Source: Nitriliruptoraceae bacterium
GTDB taxonomy: Bacteria > Actinomycetota > Nitriliruptoria > Nitriliruptorales > Nitriliruptoraceae
Reading direction: 5' to 3'
DNA length: 47,930 bases
Assembly: GCA_020832455.1 (NCBI GenBank)
Contig: JAFIEQ010000013.1
Location: forward strand, 1 to 47,930
The notes under the pieces are model-generated. The model did no database searches and was not told the DNA's origin. It worked only from the letters and a program-made list of their open reading frames with translations. Numbering within the stretch: position 1 is the first letter of the stretch; every line of letters begins with the position of its first letter. Position numbers and translations under genes: made by a program. Of the stretch, positions 41,897 through 47,930 are shown one piece after another.

Positions 41897-43042
41897 TCAG
41901 GCCGCCACGGACGGGCGGGACGCAGCAGCTGGGCGCACGGCTCGGGGTCGAGTCGCCCTGGCGATGACGTCGGCGTAGTGCCCCTCCAGCTCGTCGATGA
42001 CGCGGTCCCAGGACCGGTCGAGGACGCTGTGGCGGGCCCGTCGTCCGTAGGCGAGCCGCGCGTTGGGGGAGATCGCCAGGGCGGCGACCGCCTCGCGCAA
42101 CGCGAACGGGTCGTCGGGATCGACCAGCAGACCGGTGCGACCGCCGGTCACGAGGTCGACCGGTCCACCGACCGCCGAGGCGACGACGGGGACGCCTGAG
42201 GCCAGTGCCTCCTGCACCGCCTGCGAGAAGGTCTCGTGGCGGCCCGGGTGGACGAACACGTCCAGGTCCGCGTAGGCCCGCGACAGCGCCGTCCCGTCCA
42301 ACGCGCCGGTGAACCGGGCGAAGGGGAGTCGTCGTTCGAGGCGTCGGCGCTCGGAGCCGTGGCCGACGATCACCAGCTCGATCCCGGGGACGTCGCGCAG
42401 GACGGCGAGCCGTTCGAGGCGCTTCTCCGGGGCCAACCGCCCGACGTAGCCGACCCGGACCGGCGTGCCCGCTCGAGGCAGCGCACGGCGACGGTGTGCG
42501 GGGGAGAACGCCTCGAGGTCCACGCCTCGGCCCCACCGGTGGACATCGGTCAGGCCGTGCCGCTCCAGGTCGTCGACGGCGGCCCGTGACGGGGCCAGGG
42601 TCCGGTCCGCGGCCTCGTGCACCCGGCGCAGGTACCGCCACAACGGGCCGGCGACGGATCCGAGGTGGTACTGGCTCGCGAACCCGGCGAGGTCGGTCTG
42701 GTAGATCGCGACGCTGGGCAGGCCCAGGTCCCGGGCGATGACGGCGCCACGGGCCGCCACCGATGCCGGCGAGGCGAGGTGGACGACATCGGGTGCGTGG
42801 CGGGCCAGCGTTCGGCGCAGCTGCGGCGTGGGCAGACCCAGGGGGAAGTCGCGGCACAGCGGCAGCGGGATGGCCGGCAGACGGACGACCGGGATCCCCC
42901 GGTGGGTGTCGGGTCCCGGTCCGGGCGCGATCACGAGGGGATCGTGGCCGCGCTGCGCGAGGTGTTCGATCACCATCCGGACCGACCGGCTGACCCCGTT
43001 GACGGTCGGGAGGAACGACTCCGTGACGACCGCGATCCTCAC
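41897..43042 (-). CDS. GT4 glycosyltransferase, PimB/MgtA mannosyltransferase-like
   Basis: Glycosyltransferase of 381 aa. The opening RIAVVTESFLPTVNGVSRSVRMVIEHLAQRGHDPLVIAPGPG is typical of GDP-mannose-dependent alpha-mannosyltransferases such as MgtA and PimB. Later come VHLASPASVAARG, YQTDLAGFASQY, RWGRGVDLEAFSP, VGYVGRLAPEKRLERL and the donor motif HETFSQAVQEALASGVPVV. It probably mannosylates a glycolipid (for example a diacylglycerol or phosphoinositide type). The start is GTG 43040-43042; the ribosome site is weak. It is followed after 2 nt by the second glycosyltransferase. The GNAT gene upstream is separated by 152 nt. Confidence 0.9.
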   Translation of the reverse strand: MRIAVVTESFLPTVNGVSRSVRMVIEHLAQRGHDPLVIAPGPGPDTHRGIPVVRLPAIPLPLCRDFPLGLPTPQLRRTLARHAPDVVHLASPASVAARGAVIARDLGLPSVAIYQTDLAGFASQYHLGSVAGPLWRYLRRVHEAADRTLAPSRAAVDDLERHGLTDVHRWGRGVDLEAFSPAHRRRALPRAGTPVRVGYVGRLAPEKRLERLAVLRDVPGIELVIVGHGSERRRLERRLPFARFTGALDGTALSRAYADLDVFVHPGRHETFSQAVQEALASGVPVVASAVGGPVDLVTGGRTGLLVDPDDPFALREAVAALAISPNARLAYGRRARHSVLDRSWDRVIDELEGHYADVIARATRPRAVRPAAASRPSVAA

Positions 43043-43194
43043 GCCAGTACCGCCGTGCGGTCGCGCTCGGCGTGGTGGTGCGTGCCGGGACGGGCGTCCG
43101 GCTGGTCGCACGGCCCGGTGGGGGTCGCGTCCGGCGGTCGGACCGAACGCAGCGGGCGGGCCAGGGTGACCCGCTCGACGCGGCGGCCCATGAG

Positions 43195-43965
43195 TCAGGT
43201 GAACGTCCGGTTGGGCTGACGGTGCACCACGGATGCGCCGGCCCGGGCCGCCGCCGCGAGGGACCGACCCGCGGGGACCGTGACCTCGCCGTACCAGCCG
43301 GGCAGTCCCGCGGCGGCGACGGCGGCGTCCATGGCCGCGACCAGGTCGAACCCGACACGTCGCGCCCTGGCGGACCGAGCCAGGTTGATGTGGGCGTGCG
43401 CGGGGAACGGTGGACGCGGTCCGCGGCGCCACGCCACCCACCCGTCGTGGATCCGCAGGCGTACGAACCGCCGTGCGTCCCCGCGGATGCGGCCGGTGGC
43501 CACCCCGAGTCCGGCGTGCACCACCCAGCCGAGCGCCTGGCGGGTCTGGTGGCGTCGGTGGGCCTGCTCGTCGAGGCAGCCGAGGAGGTAGCCGACGATC
43601 GCGTCGTCGTCCTCGACCACGATGACGAGGCCATCGGACAGGTAGGCGTCCAGACAGAGCCGCTCGTAGCGTGCCAGGCAGTCGCGGGCGCCGAGTACCG
43701 AACCGGGCAGCGGGTCACCCGCCAGGATCGTGGTCCGGAACAGGGCGCGGATGGCGAGGTGGTCCGTGGGGCGGGCGGGTCGGAGTCGGGGGCGCGGCGT
43801 CGGTAGGTCGACGGATGGGGCGGTGGGTCCCACGGTCGGTCGGTCGGTGGGTCGGTCGGCGGCGATCGTGGAGGGCACGGAGCGTTCGGACACCACGGGT
43901 CCCGTTCGTCGGATGCTCCGACTCCACCGCGTCCGGGTGAACGCGGCACGGACACCGGGTGACAC
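43195..43965 (-). CDS. GNAT-like acetyltransferase
   Basis: Predicted N-acetyltransferase fold of about 256 aa as drawn. The domain runs from about residue 60 (RLRPARPTDHLAIRALFR) through LVIVVEDDDAIVGYLLGCLDEQ to FPAHAHINLARSARARRVGFDLVAAMDAAVAAAGLPGWYGEV, which resembles the acetyl-CoA binding and last strands of GNAT enzymes. Residues 1-58 are disordered and include a DRPTDRPT repeat coded by a GGTC tandem tract, so the true start may lie further in; the GTG at 43965 has no ribosome site. It reads in the same direction as the glycosyltransferase operon but is 152 nt upstream of it. Confidence 0.6.
   Translation of the reverse strand: MSPGVRAAFTRTRWSRSIRRTGPVVSERSVPSTIAADRPTDRPTVGPTAPSVDLPTPRPRLRPARPTDHLAIRALFRTTILAGDPLPGSVLGARDCLARYERLCLDAYLSDGLVIVVEDDDAIVGYLLGCLDEQAHRRHQTRQALGWVVHAGLGVATGRIRGDARRFVRLRIHDGWVAWRRGPRPPFPAHAHINLARSARARRVGFDLVAAMDAAVAAAGLPGWYGEVTVPAGRSLAAAARAGASVVHRQPNRTFT
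43834..43859. repeat. GGTC tetranucleotide tract
   Basis: Six four-base units (three GGTC, one GGTG, two GGTC, then GG). On the minus strand they code the Asp-Arg-Pro-Thr repeats of the GNAT head. A gain or loss of one unit would shift the frame upstream of the acetyltransferase domain. Confidence 0.7.
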
Positions 43966-44071
43966 GCGACCGGTGTCGACGTGACCTGATGGTGGCCGTC
44001 ACCGAACGGTCATCCGCCCGTGACGTGGCCGTCCCGCGACCGGGCCGTCCGGCTCGTCGGACCGGGGGAGG

Positions 44072-45436
44072 TCAGCTCCGGGTCGCGTCCGCGATCCCGT
44101 CTGCGAGGTCGACGTAGAGCTGGGCGGACAACCCGAGCGAGGTCGTGTCGATGCGTTCGTCGTGACCGTGGAACCGACGCTGGAACTGGGCCAGGGACAT
44201 CGACGGGTCGTACATGCCCGCGCCGTAGCTCGGCACGCCGCGCATCCGGAAGAACGCGGCGTCCGTCCCGCCGACGACCATCCACGGCAGCACCTCGGCG
44301 CCGTCGTGGACCGCGGCCGCCCGCCGGGCCAGCAGGTCGAACATCGGGGTCTCGATCGGGGAGCGCGTCGCGGTCCGCCCGTCGATCACCGGGGTGACGG
44401 TCACCCGGTCGGCGAGGTCCCCGAGCGCGTCGGCGACCATGCGGTCCACGTCGGCCTCCTCGACCCCGGGCAGGGTCCGGATGTCGATGTCGAGTTCCAC
44501 GGTGTCGGGGATGACGTTGGTCTTGATCCCGCCGCGCACCATGTTGGGGGAGAAGGTCGTGTGCACGACCGCGTGGGCGTAGCCGGCCTGGCCGGCGTCG
44601 AGCGCCCCGATCGCCTCGCGCACCCGGCCCGGGTCGAGCAGCGCCTCGCGCAGCGCGTCCGGGACGTCGAGGCCGGCGACCCAACCGGTCCAGAACGAGT
44701 GCAGCTGCGGTGCCGGGTCGTAGGCGTCGATGCGCCGCACGACCTCCGCGGCGGTGACCAGCGCGTTGTCCGCCCCGAACGGCATGGAGCCGTGGCCGGG
44801 AGTGCCGTGCACGGTCAGCCGCCGCCAGGCCACCCCCTTCTCCGCGGCGGCGAACACGACCCGCATACCGTCCGGCGCGTCGAGGGTCATCCCGCCCGAC
44901 TCCGTCAGCACGTAGTCACATGCGACCTCGTCCCAGGCGTTGGCGCAGATCCAGTTCGCCCCCCAGGTACCGCCCGCCTCCTCGTCGGCCACGGCCAGGA
45001 ACCGCACCGTCGACGCCGGCGGTCGCCCGCGGGTCGCGAGGTGGGCGAACGAGGTGGCCATCGCCGAGGTGAGGTTGAGCATGTCGACCGCACCCCGACC
45101 CCACACCTCGCCGTCGATCAGCTCCCCACCGAAGGGGTCGTGACGCCACTCCGCCGCGTTGACGGGGACGACGTCGGTGTGGCCGAGCAACAGGATCGTG
45201 GGCGCGTCCGGGTCGCTGCCCGGCAGGGTGTGCACCACGCTGCGGCGCCCCGGGAGCGGCTCGAAGACCGTGCGTCCGACGCCCGGGAGCCCGTCGAGCG
45301 CGTCGTCGATCACGCTCGCGTTGCGGTGCTCCTCACCCGAGCCCGGGGTGCCGTCGTTCACGCAGGCGCCGCGGATCAGCGCCTGCAACAGCTCGGTCGT
45401 CGGACCGGTCAGGGGCGGATCGGCGCGGCGTGACAC
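44072..45436 (-). CDS. M20-family metallopeptidase
   Basis: Zinc peptidase/amidohydrolase of 454 aa of the M20 family (carboxypeptidase G2 / ArgE / DapE group). Metal and catalytic residues are visible: H86 and D88 (LLLGHTDVV), D118 (WGRGAVDML), the E152-E153 pair (VADEEAGG), a TES segment at 178-180 and the last His in FHGHDERID. The dimerisation lid lies around HGTPGHGSMPFGADNAL. The substrate may be an N-acyl amino acid or small peptide. GTG 45434-45436 has GAGG about 10 nt upstream and a TAGTCT box at 45472-45467. Confidence 0.9.
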   Translation of the reverse strand: MSRRADPPLTGPTTELLQALIRGACVNDGTPGSGEEHRNASVIDDALDGLPGVGRTVFEPLPGRRSVVHTLPGSDPDAPTILLLGHTDVVPVNAAEWRHDPFGGELIDGEVWGRGAVDMLNLTSAMATSFAHLATRGRPPASTVRFLAVADEEAGGTWGANWICANAWDEVACDYVLTESGGMTLDAPDGMRVVFAAAEKGVAWRRLTVHGTPGHGSMPFGADNALVTAAEVVRRIDAYDPAPQLHSFWTGWVAGLDVPDALREALLDPGRVREAIGALDAGQAGYAHAVVHTTFSPNMVRGGIKTNVIPDTVELDIDIRTLPGVEEADVDRMVADALGDLADRVTVTPVIDGRTATRSPIETPMFDLLARRAAAVHDGAEVLPWMVVGGTDAAFFRMRGVPSYGAGMYDPSMSLAQFQRRFHGHDERIDTTSLGLSAQLYVDLADGIADATRS

Positions 45437-45466
45437 GTGTCGGGCACCTCGGGTGGGGTCCGGACG

Positions 45467-45472
45467 AGACTA
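45467..45472 (-). promoter_or_regulatory. -10 box for M20 peptidase
   Basis: TAGTCT on the minus strand, 30 nt before the start codon, matches the local TANNNT pattern. The gap to the upstream holin-like gene (stop at 45540) holds no other clear signal. Confidence 0.4.
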
Positions 45473-45539
45473 GGCCCCGCCGGGGACCATCCGGACGACG
45501 GCACCGTCCCGCCCGACGAGGTCCCCGCGAGCGTCGCAA

Positions 45540-45905
45540 TCAGCCGCGGCCGAGCAACGTCTCCAGCCCCCAGGACACCAGCGACATGATGATCGCGGCC
45601 AGGAAGGTCCAGCCGAAGCCGTCGCTGACCAGCCCGAGGTCGAGTGCGCCGGAGATCGCGACCACCAACGCCAGCACGATGGCGTTGACGACCAACAGGA
45701 ACAACCCGAGCGTCAGCACGATCGCGGGCAGCGACAGGACCGTGAGGATCGGTCGCACGATCACGTTGACGACGCCCAGGATGAGGGCGATCACGAGGAA
45801 CGCCGGGATCGACCCGTCCCCGAACTCGAAGTCGAAGCCGTCGAGCAGGGTGACCGCGACCCACAGCGCAGCGGCGTTGATCAGCACACGGATGACGATG
45901 CCCAC
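45540..45905 (-). CDS. phage-holin-family (YvlD-like) membrane protein
   Basis: Membrane protein of 121 aa with four hydrophobic helices, matching the 'phage holin family' / YvlD layout widespread in non-phage genomes: VLINAAALWVAVTLLDGF, then IPAFLVIALILGVVNVIVRPILTVLSLP with the family motif N..(V/I)RPIL, then a LGLFLLVVNAIVLALVV helix and a last one ending in LGRG. Function in chromosomes is unknown, possibly envelope stress. GTG 45903-45905 has GGGAG 6 nt upstream; the box TAGCGT at 45941-45936 is its promoter. It is divergent from the SRPBCC gene. Confidence 0.85.
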   Translation of the reverse strand: MGIVIRVLINAAALWVAVTLLDGFDFEFGDGSIPAFLVIALILGVVNVIVRPILTVLSLPAIVLTLGLFLLVVNAIVLALVVAISGALDLGLVSDGFGWTFLAAIIMSLVSWGLETLLGRG

Positions 45906-45935
45906 GGTTGCTCCCGCTGGTCGGCGTTCGGGCGC

Positions 45936-45969
45936 ACGCTAGTCGCGCCGGCTCGTCGCCTCCTACCGT
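45936..45969. promoter_or_regulatory. divergent -10 boxes, holin-like and SRPBCC genes
   Basis: TAGCGT on the minus strand (45941-45936) faces the holin-like gene and TACCGT on the plus strand (45964-45969) faces the SRPBCC gene at 46000. The two boxes are 22 bp apart, so the promoters lie back to back. Confidence 0.45.
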
Positions 45970-45999
45970 CGTCCCCCGACCGACGACCGGGACCCCCCC

Positions 46000-46443
46000 A
46001 TGGGCCGCATGCGCCACCTCGATGTCGCCGCCGAGTTCCCGGCGGCGCCGACCGCTGCGTGGCGTCTGCTGGTCGACACCCGCACCTGGTCGAGCTGGGG
46101 TCCGACCATCCTCGACGTGGCGTGCGATCCGCCGCTGATCGGGCCGGGCCGCCACGGACGGATCCGCACCGTCGCGGGCGTGTGGGTGCCCTTCGAGGTC
46201 ACGGGGTTCGAACCCGGGGTGAGCTGGCACTGGCGCGTCGCCGGGGTCCCGGCCACCGGACACCGCGTGGAGCCGACCGCCACCGGCGTGCGGGTGGTGT
46301 TCGAGGTCCCCGTGCTCGCCGCGCCCTACACCGCGGTGTGCCGGCTGGCCCTGCGCCGCATCGGCCGGGTGCTCGCCGACCCGGTCGATCCCGACGCGGA
46401 CGACGACGCAGGCACGGACCCGGACTCGGCGGAGCGCTCGTGA
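46000..46443 (+). CDS. SRPBCC (START-like) family protein
   Basis: Protein of 147 aa with the SRPBCC / polyketide-cyclase-like fold: HLDVAAEFPAAPTAAWRLLVDTRTWSSWGPTI is the first strand-helix unit, followed by GRHGRIRT, VPFEVTGFEPGVSWHWRVAG and TGVRVVFEVPVLAAPYTAV. Such proteins hold a hydrophobic ligand in a deep pocket; no catalytic residues are assigned. The last 20 residues are an acidic tail. The ATG follows a C-run and no ribosome site is clear. Its stop overlaps the start of hrpB as GTGA. Confidence 0.75.
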   Translation: MGRMRHLDVAAEFPAAPTAAWRLLVDTRTWSSWGPTILDVACDPPLIGPGRHGRIRTVAGVWVPFEVTGFEPGVSWHWRVAGVPATGHRVEPTATGVRVVFEVPVLAAPYTAVCRLALRRIGRVLADPVDPDADDDAGTDPDSAERS

Positions 46444-47930
46444 CCCGCGACTGGCGGGCGGGCATGGCGGCGGACCCGTTGCCCGTGGACGCGGTGCTCG
46501 ACCGGATCGTCGCCCACGTCCGCGACCACCGACGCCTCGTGCTGGAGGCGCCACCGGGGGCGGGCAAGACCACCCGTGTGCCGCTCGCCCTGCTGGACGC
46601 CGATCCGCCCGGACGGATCGTGGTGCTCGAACCGCGCCGGGTGGCGGCCCGGGCCGCGGCGGCACGCCTGGCCGCGCAGCTGGGCGAACCGGTCGGCCAG
46701 ACGGTCGGTGTCACCACCCGCGAGGACCGACGGACCTCCCGGGCGACCCGGATCGAGCTGGTCACCGACGGCATCGTGCTGCGTCGGCTCCAGCGGGACC
46801 CCGGGTTGGCGGGCACGGGCGTGCTGGTCTTCGACGAGTTCCACGAACGCCGCCTCGACGCCGACCTCGCGCTCGCGTTCGCGTGGGAGACCCGGGGCGC
46901 GCTGCGCGACGATCTGGCCCTGGTCGTCGCGTCGGCGACCCTGCCCGGGGCACGCATCGCGGCCCTGCTCGACGACGCGCCGATCGTGCGCGCGGAGGGC
47001 CGCACCTTCCCGGTGGCCACCGAGCACCGCGACCGGGTGGACGTGCGGGCGCTGCCCGAGGAGGCGGCACGCACGGTCGTCGAGGTGCTCGACGACCCGG
47101 CCACCACCGGGGACGTGCTGGTGTTCCTGCCCGGCGTGCGCGAGATCGGTCGCGCCACCCGCGCCCTGGCCGGGATCACGGGCACGGACGTCGTGGTCCT
47201 GGCGTTGCACGGCCGGTTGTCCGGCGACGAGCAGGACCGCGCGTTGCGTCCGGATCCCCAGGGCCGGCGCAAGGTCGTGCTCGCCACCGACGTGGCCGAG
47301 TCCAGCCTGACCATCGACGGCATCCGGGTCGTGGTCGACGCGGGGCGGTCCCGCGAGCCCCGCTTCGATCCGGCGACGGGGATGGGCGGCCTGGTCACGG
47401 TCCCGGCCTCGCGCGCCAGCGCCACGCAGCGGGCCGGCCGGGCGGGACGCACCGCGCCGGGCCGGGTGGTGCGGCTGTGGCCGGCGCGCGAGCACGCGGG
47501 ACGTGATGCCGCCCCGCGTCCGGCGATCGCGACCGACGATCTGACGGCCGCCGCGCTCGAGGTGGCGGCCTGGGGGGCCGAGGTGGCCGAGCTGGCGCTG
47601 TTGGATCAGCCGCCCGACGCCGCCTGGGAGGGTGCCACCGCCACGTTGCGCGAGCTCGGGGCGATCGACGGCGCCGGCCGGATCACCGCGCACGGTCGGC
47701 TGTTGGCCGACCTGCCCGTCCACCCCCGGGTCGGGCACCTGCTCATCCACGCCCGGGACCGCGGCACGGGCAGGCTCGGGACGGAGCTCGCGGCGGTGCT
47801 CGGCGACCGGGACCCGCTGGCCACCTCACCCACCGCGCCGTGCGCCGACCTGGCCGCCCGCGTGCGGGTGCTGCGTGGCGGTCAGGCGCCCCCGGGGACC
47901 CGGGTCCGCCGCGCCGCGCTGGCCCCTGCC
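46440..47930 (+). CDS. hrpB: HrpB-type ATP-dependent helicase, 3' end missing
   Basis: The first 497 residues of an RNA helicase of the HrpB family (normally about 800-850 aa); the gene runs off the window. Visible motifs are Walker A (APPGAGKTT, about 37-45), motif Ia VVLEPRRVAARAAA, Walker B as DEFH (132-135, followed by ER as is usual in HrpB), SAT (165-167), LATDVAESSLTI, and motif VI QRAGRAGR (330-337). The helicase-associated region begins after DDLTAAALEVAAWG. The cellular role of HrpB is poorly known, perhaps RNA metabolism. GTG 46440 overlaps the SRPBCC stop by 4 nt, which couples their translation. Confidence 0.9.
   Translation, partial: MTRDWRAGMAADPLPVDAVLDRIVAHVRDHRRLVLEAPPGAGKTTRVPLALLDADPPGRIVVLEPRRVAARAAAARLAAQLGEPVGQTVGVTTREDRRTSRATRIELVTDGIVLRRLQRDPGLAGTGVLVFDEFHERRLDADLALAFAWETRGALRDDLALVVASATLPGARIAALLDDAPIVRAEGRTFPVATEHRDRVDVRALPEEAARTVVEVLDDPATTGDVLVFLPGVREIGRATRALAGITGTDVVVLALHGRLSGDEQDRALRPDPQGRRKVVLATDVAESSLTIDGIRVVVDAGRSREPRFDPATGMGGLVTVPASRASATQRAGRAGRTAPGRVVRLWPAREHAGRDAAPRPAIATDDLTAAALEVAAWGAEVAELALLDQPPDAAWEGATATLRELGAIDGAGRITAHGRLLADLPVHPRVGHLLIHARDRGTGRLGTELAAVLGDRDPLATSPTAPCADLAARVRVLRGGQAPPGTRVRRAALAPA

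Noticed and set aside
44162-45433. 423-codon plus-strand open frame
   Set aside because: Antisense shadow of the M20 peptidase, whose zinc ligands are all in place.
45540-45905. Prophage because of a holin-family protein
   Set aside because: This holin-family group is common in chromosomes, and no phage gene lies nearby.
46199-47750. Long minus-strand open frames over hrpB
   Set aside because: Helicase motifs lie on the plus strand in order; the minus frames are Arg/Ser-rich shadows.

Overview
This is a very GC-rich (clearly above 70 %) chromosomal stretch. It has short intergenic gaps, many GTG starts, many 1-4 nt gene overlaps (GTGA, ATGA, TGATG) and strong GGAGG-type ribosome sites. It fits a high-GC actinobacterium. 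Family content (GuaB1-type GMP reductase, an LLM/F420-type oxidoreductase, a PimB/MgtA-like mannosyltransferase, DUF6458, heliorhodopsin, sucrose phosphorylase) agrees. A deep-branching group such as Nitriliruptoria is my guess; no rRNA or marker gene is present to prove it. No tRNA, rRNA, CRISPR array or complete insertion sequence was seen. The first 60 bases are C-rich low-complexity sequence typical of a contig edge, and the last gene (hrpB) runs off the right end.

Layout. 1-5.4 kb: DUF4399 lipoprotein, SDR, DUF998 membrane protein, two unknown proteins, an MFS exporter with DUF4031, and DUF6458. 5.6-11.1 kb: patatin-like lipase, VanZ-like protein, a coupled pair (GlcD-like FAD oxidase plus saccharopine-dehydrogenase/enoyl-reductase-like protein), and branched-chain aminotransferase. 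11.1-15.95 kb: SDR divergent from a heliorhodopsin, then PlsC-like acyltransferase, SpoU-type RNA methyltransferase, and an alpha/beta hydrolase broken by a G7 tract. 15.95-17.2 kb: a small accessory island with a gene remnant, a long hairpin, and a HigBA toxin-antitoxin pair with a palindromic operator. 17.2-25 kb: sucrose phosphorylase, thioesterase, aldo/keto reductase, a hydrolase fused to a multi-pass membrane domain, SDR, epimerase, and a second aldo/keto reductase. 25-28.6 kb: GuaB1, then an arsenic operon made of an ArsR-ArsC fusion regulator, an aquaporin and ArsC, behind tandem ArsR-type operators. 28.6-36.2 kb: LLM oxidoreductase, a coupled P-loop kinase plus GH13-like glycosidase, a voltage-sensor channel with an odd filter, and a large secreted beta-propeller protein. 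36.3-44 kb: a long leftward operon with a GNAT protein, two GT4 glycosyltransferases, PIG-L deacetylase, flotillin, a pentapeptide-like repeat protein and DUF4126. 44-47.9 kb: M20 peptidase, holin-like membrane protein, SRPBCC protein and HrpB helicase.

The best candidates for something new are four. The aquaporin and ArsC genes sit in one reading frame, split only by two TGA codons inside a 12-bp tandem repeat. A uridine-kinase-like P-loop protein is translationally coupled to a divergent GH13-like enzyme. A mannosyltransferase/deacetylase/flotillin operon may couple glycolipid synthesis to a membrane scaffold. A channel has a perfect seven-arginine S4 helix but no TVGYG filter. A heliorhodopsin with all its key residues is also present. 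Promoters share a TANNNT box (TAGCGT, TACCGT, TAGCCT), and at least three genes look leaderless.
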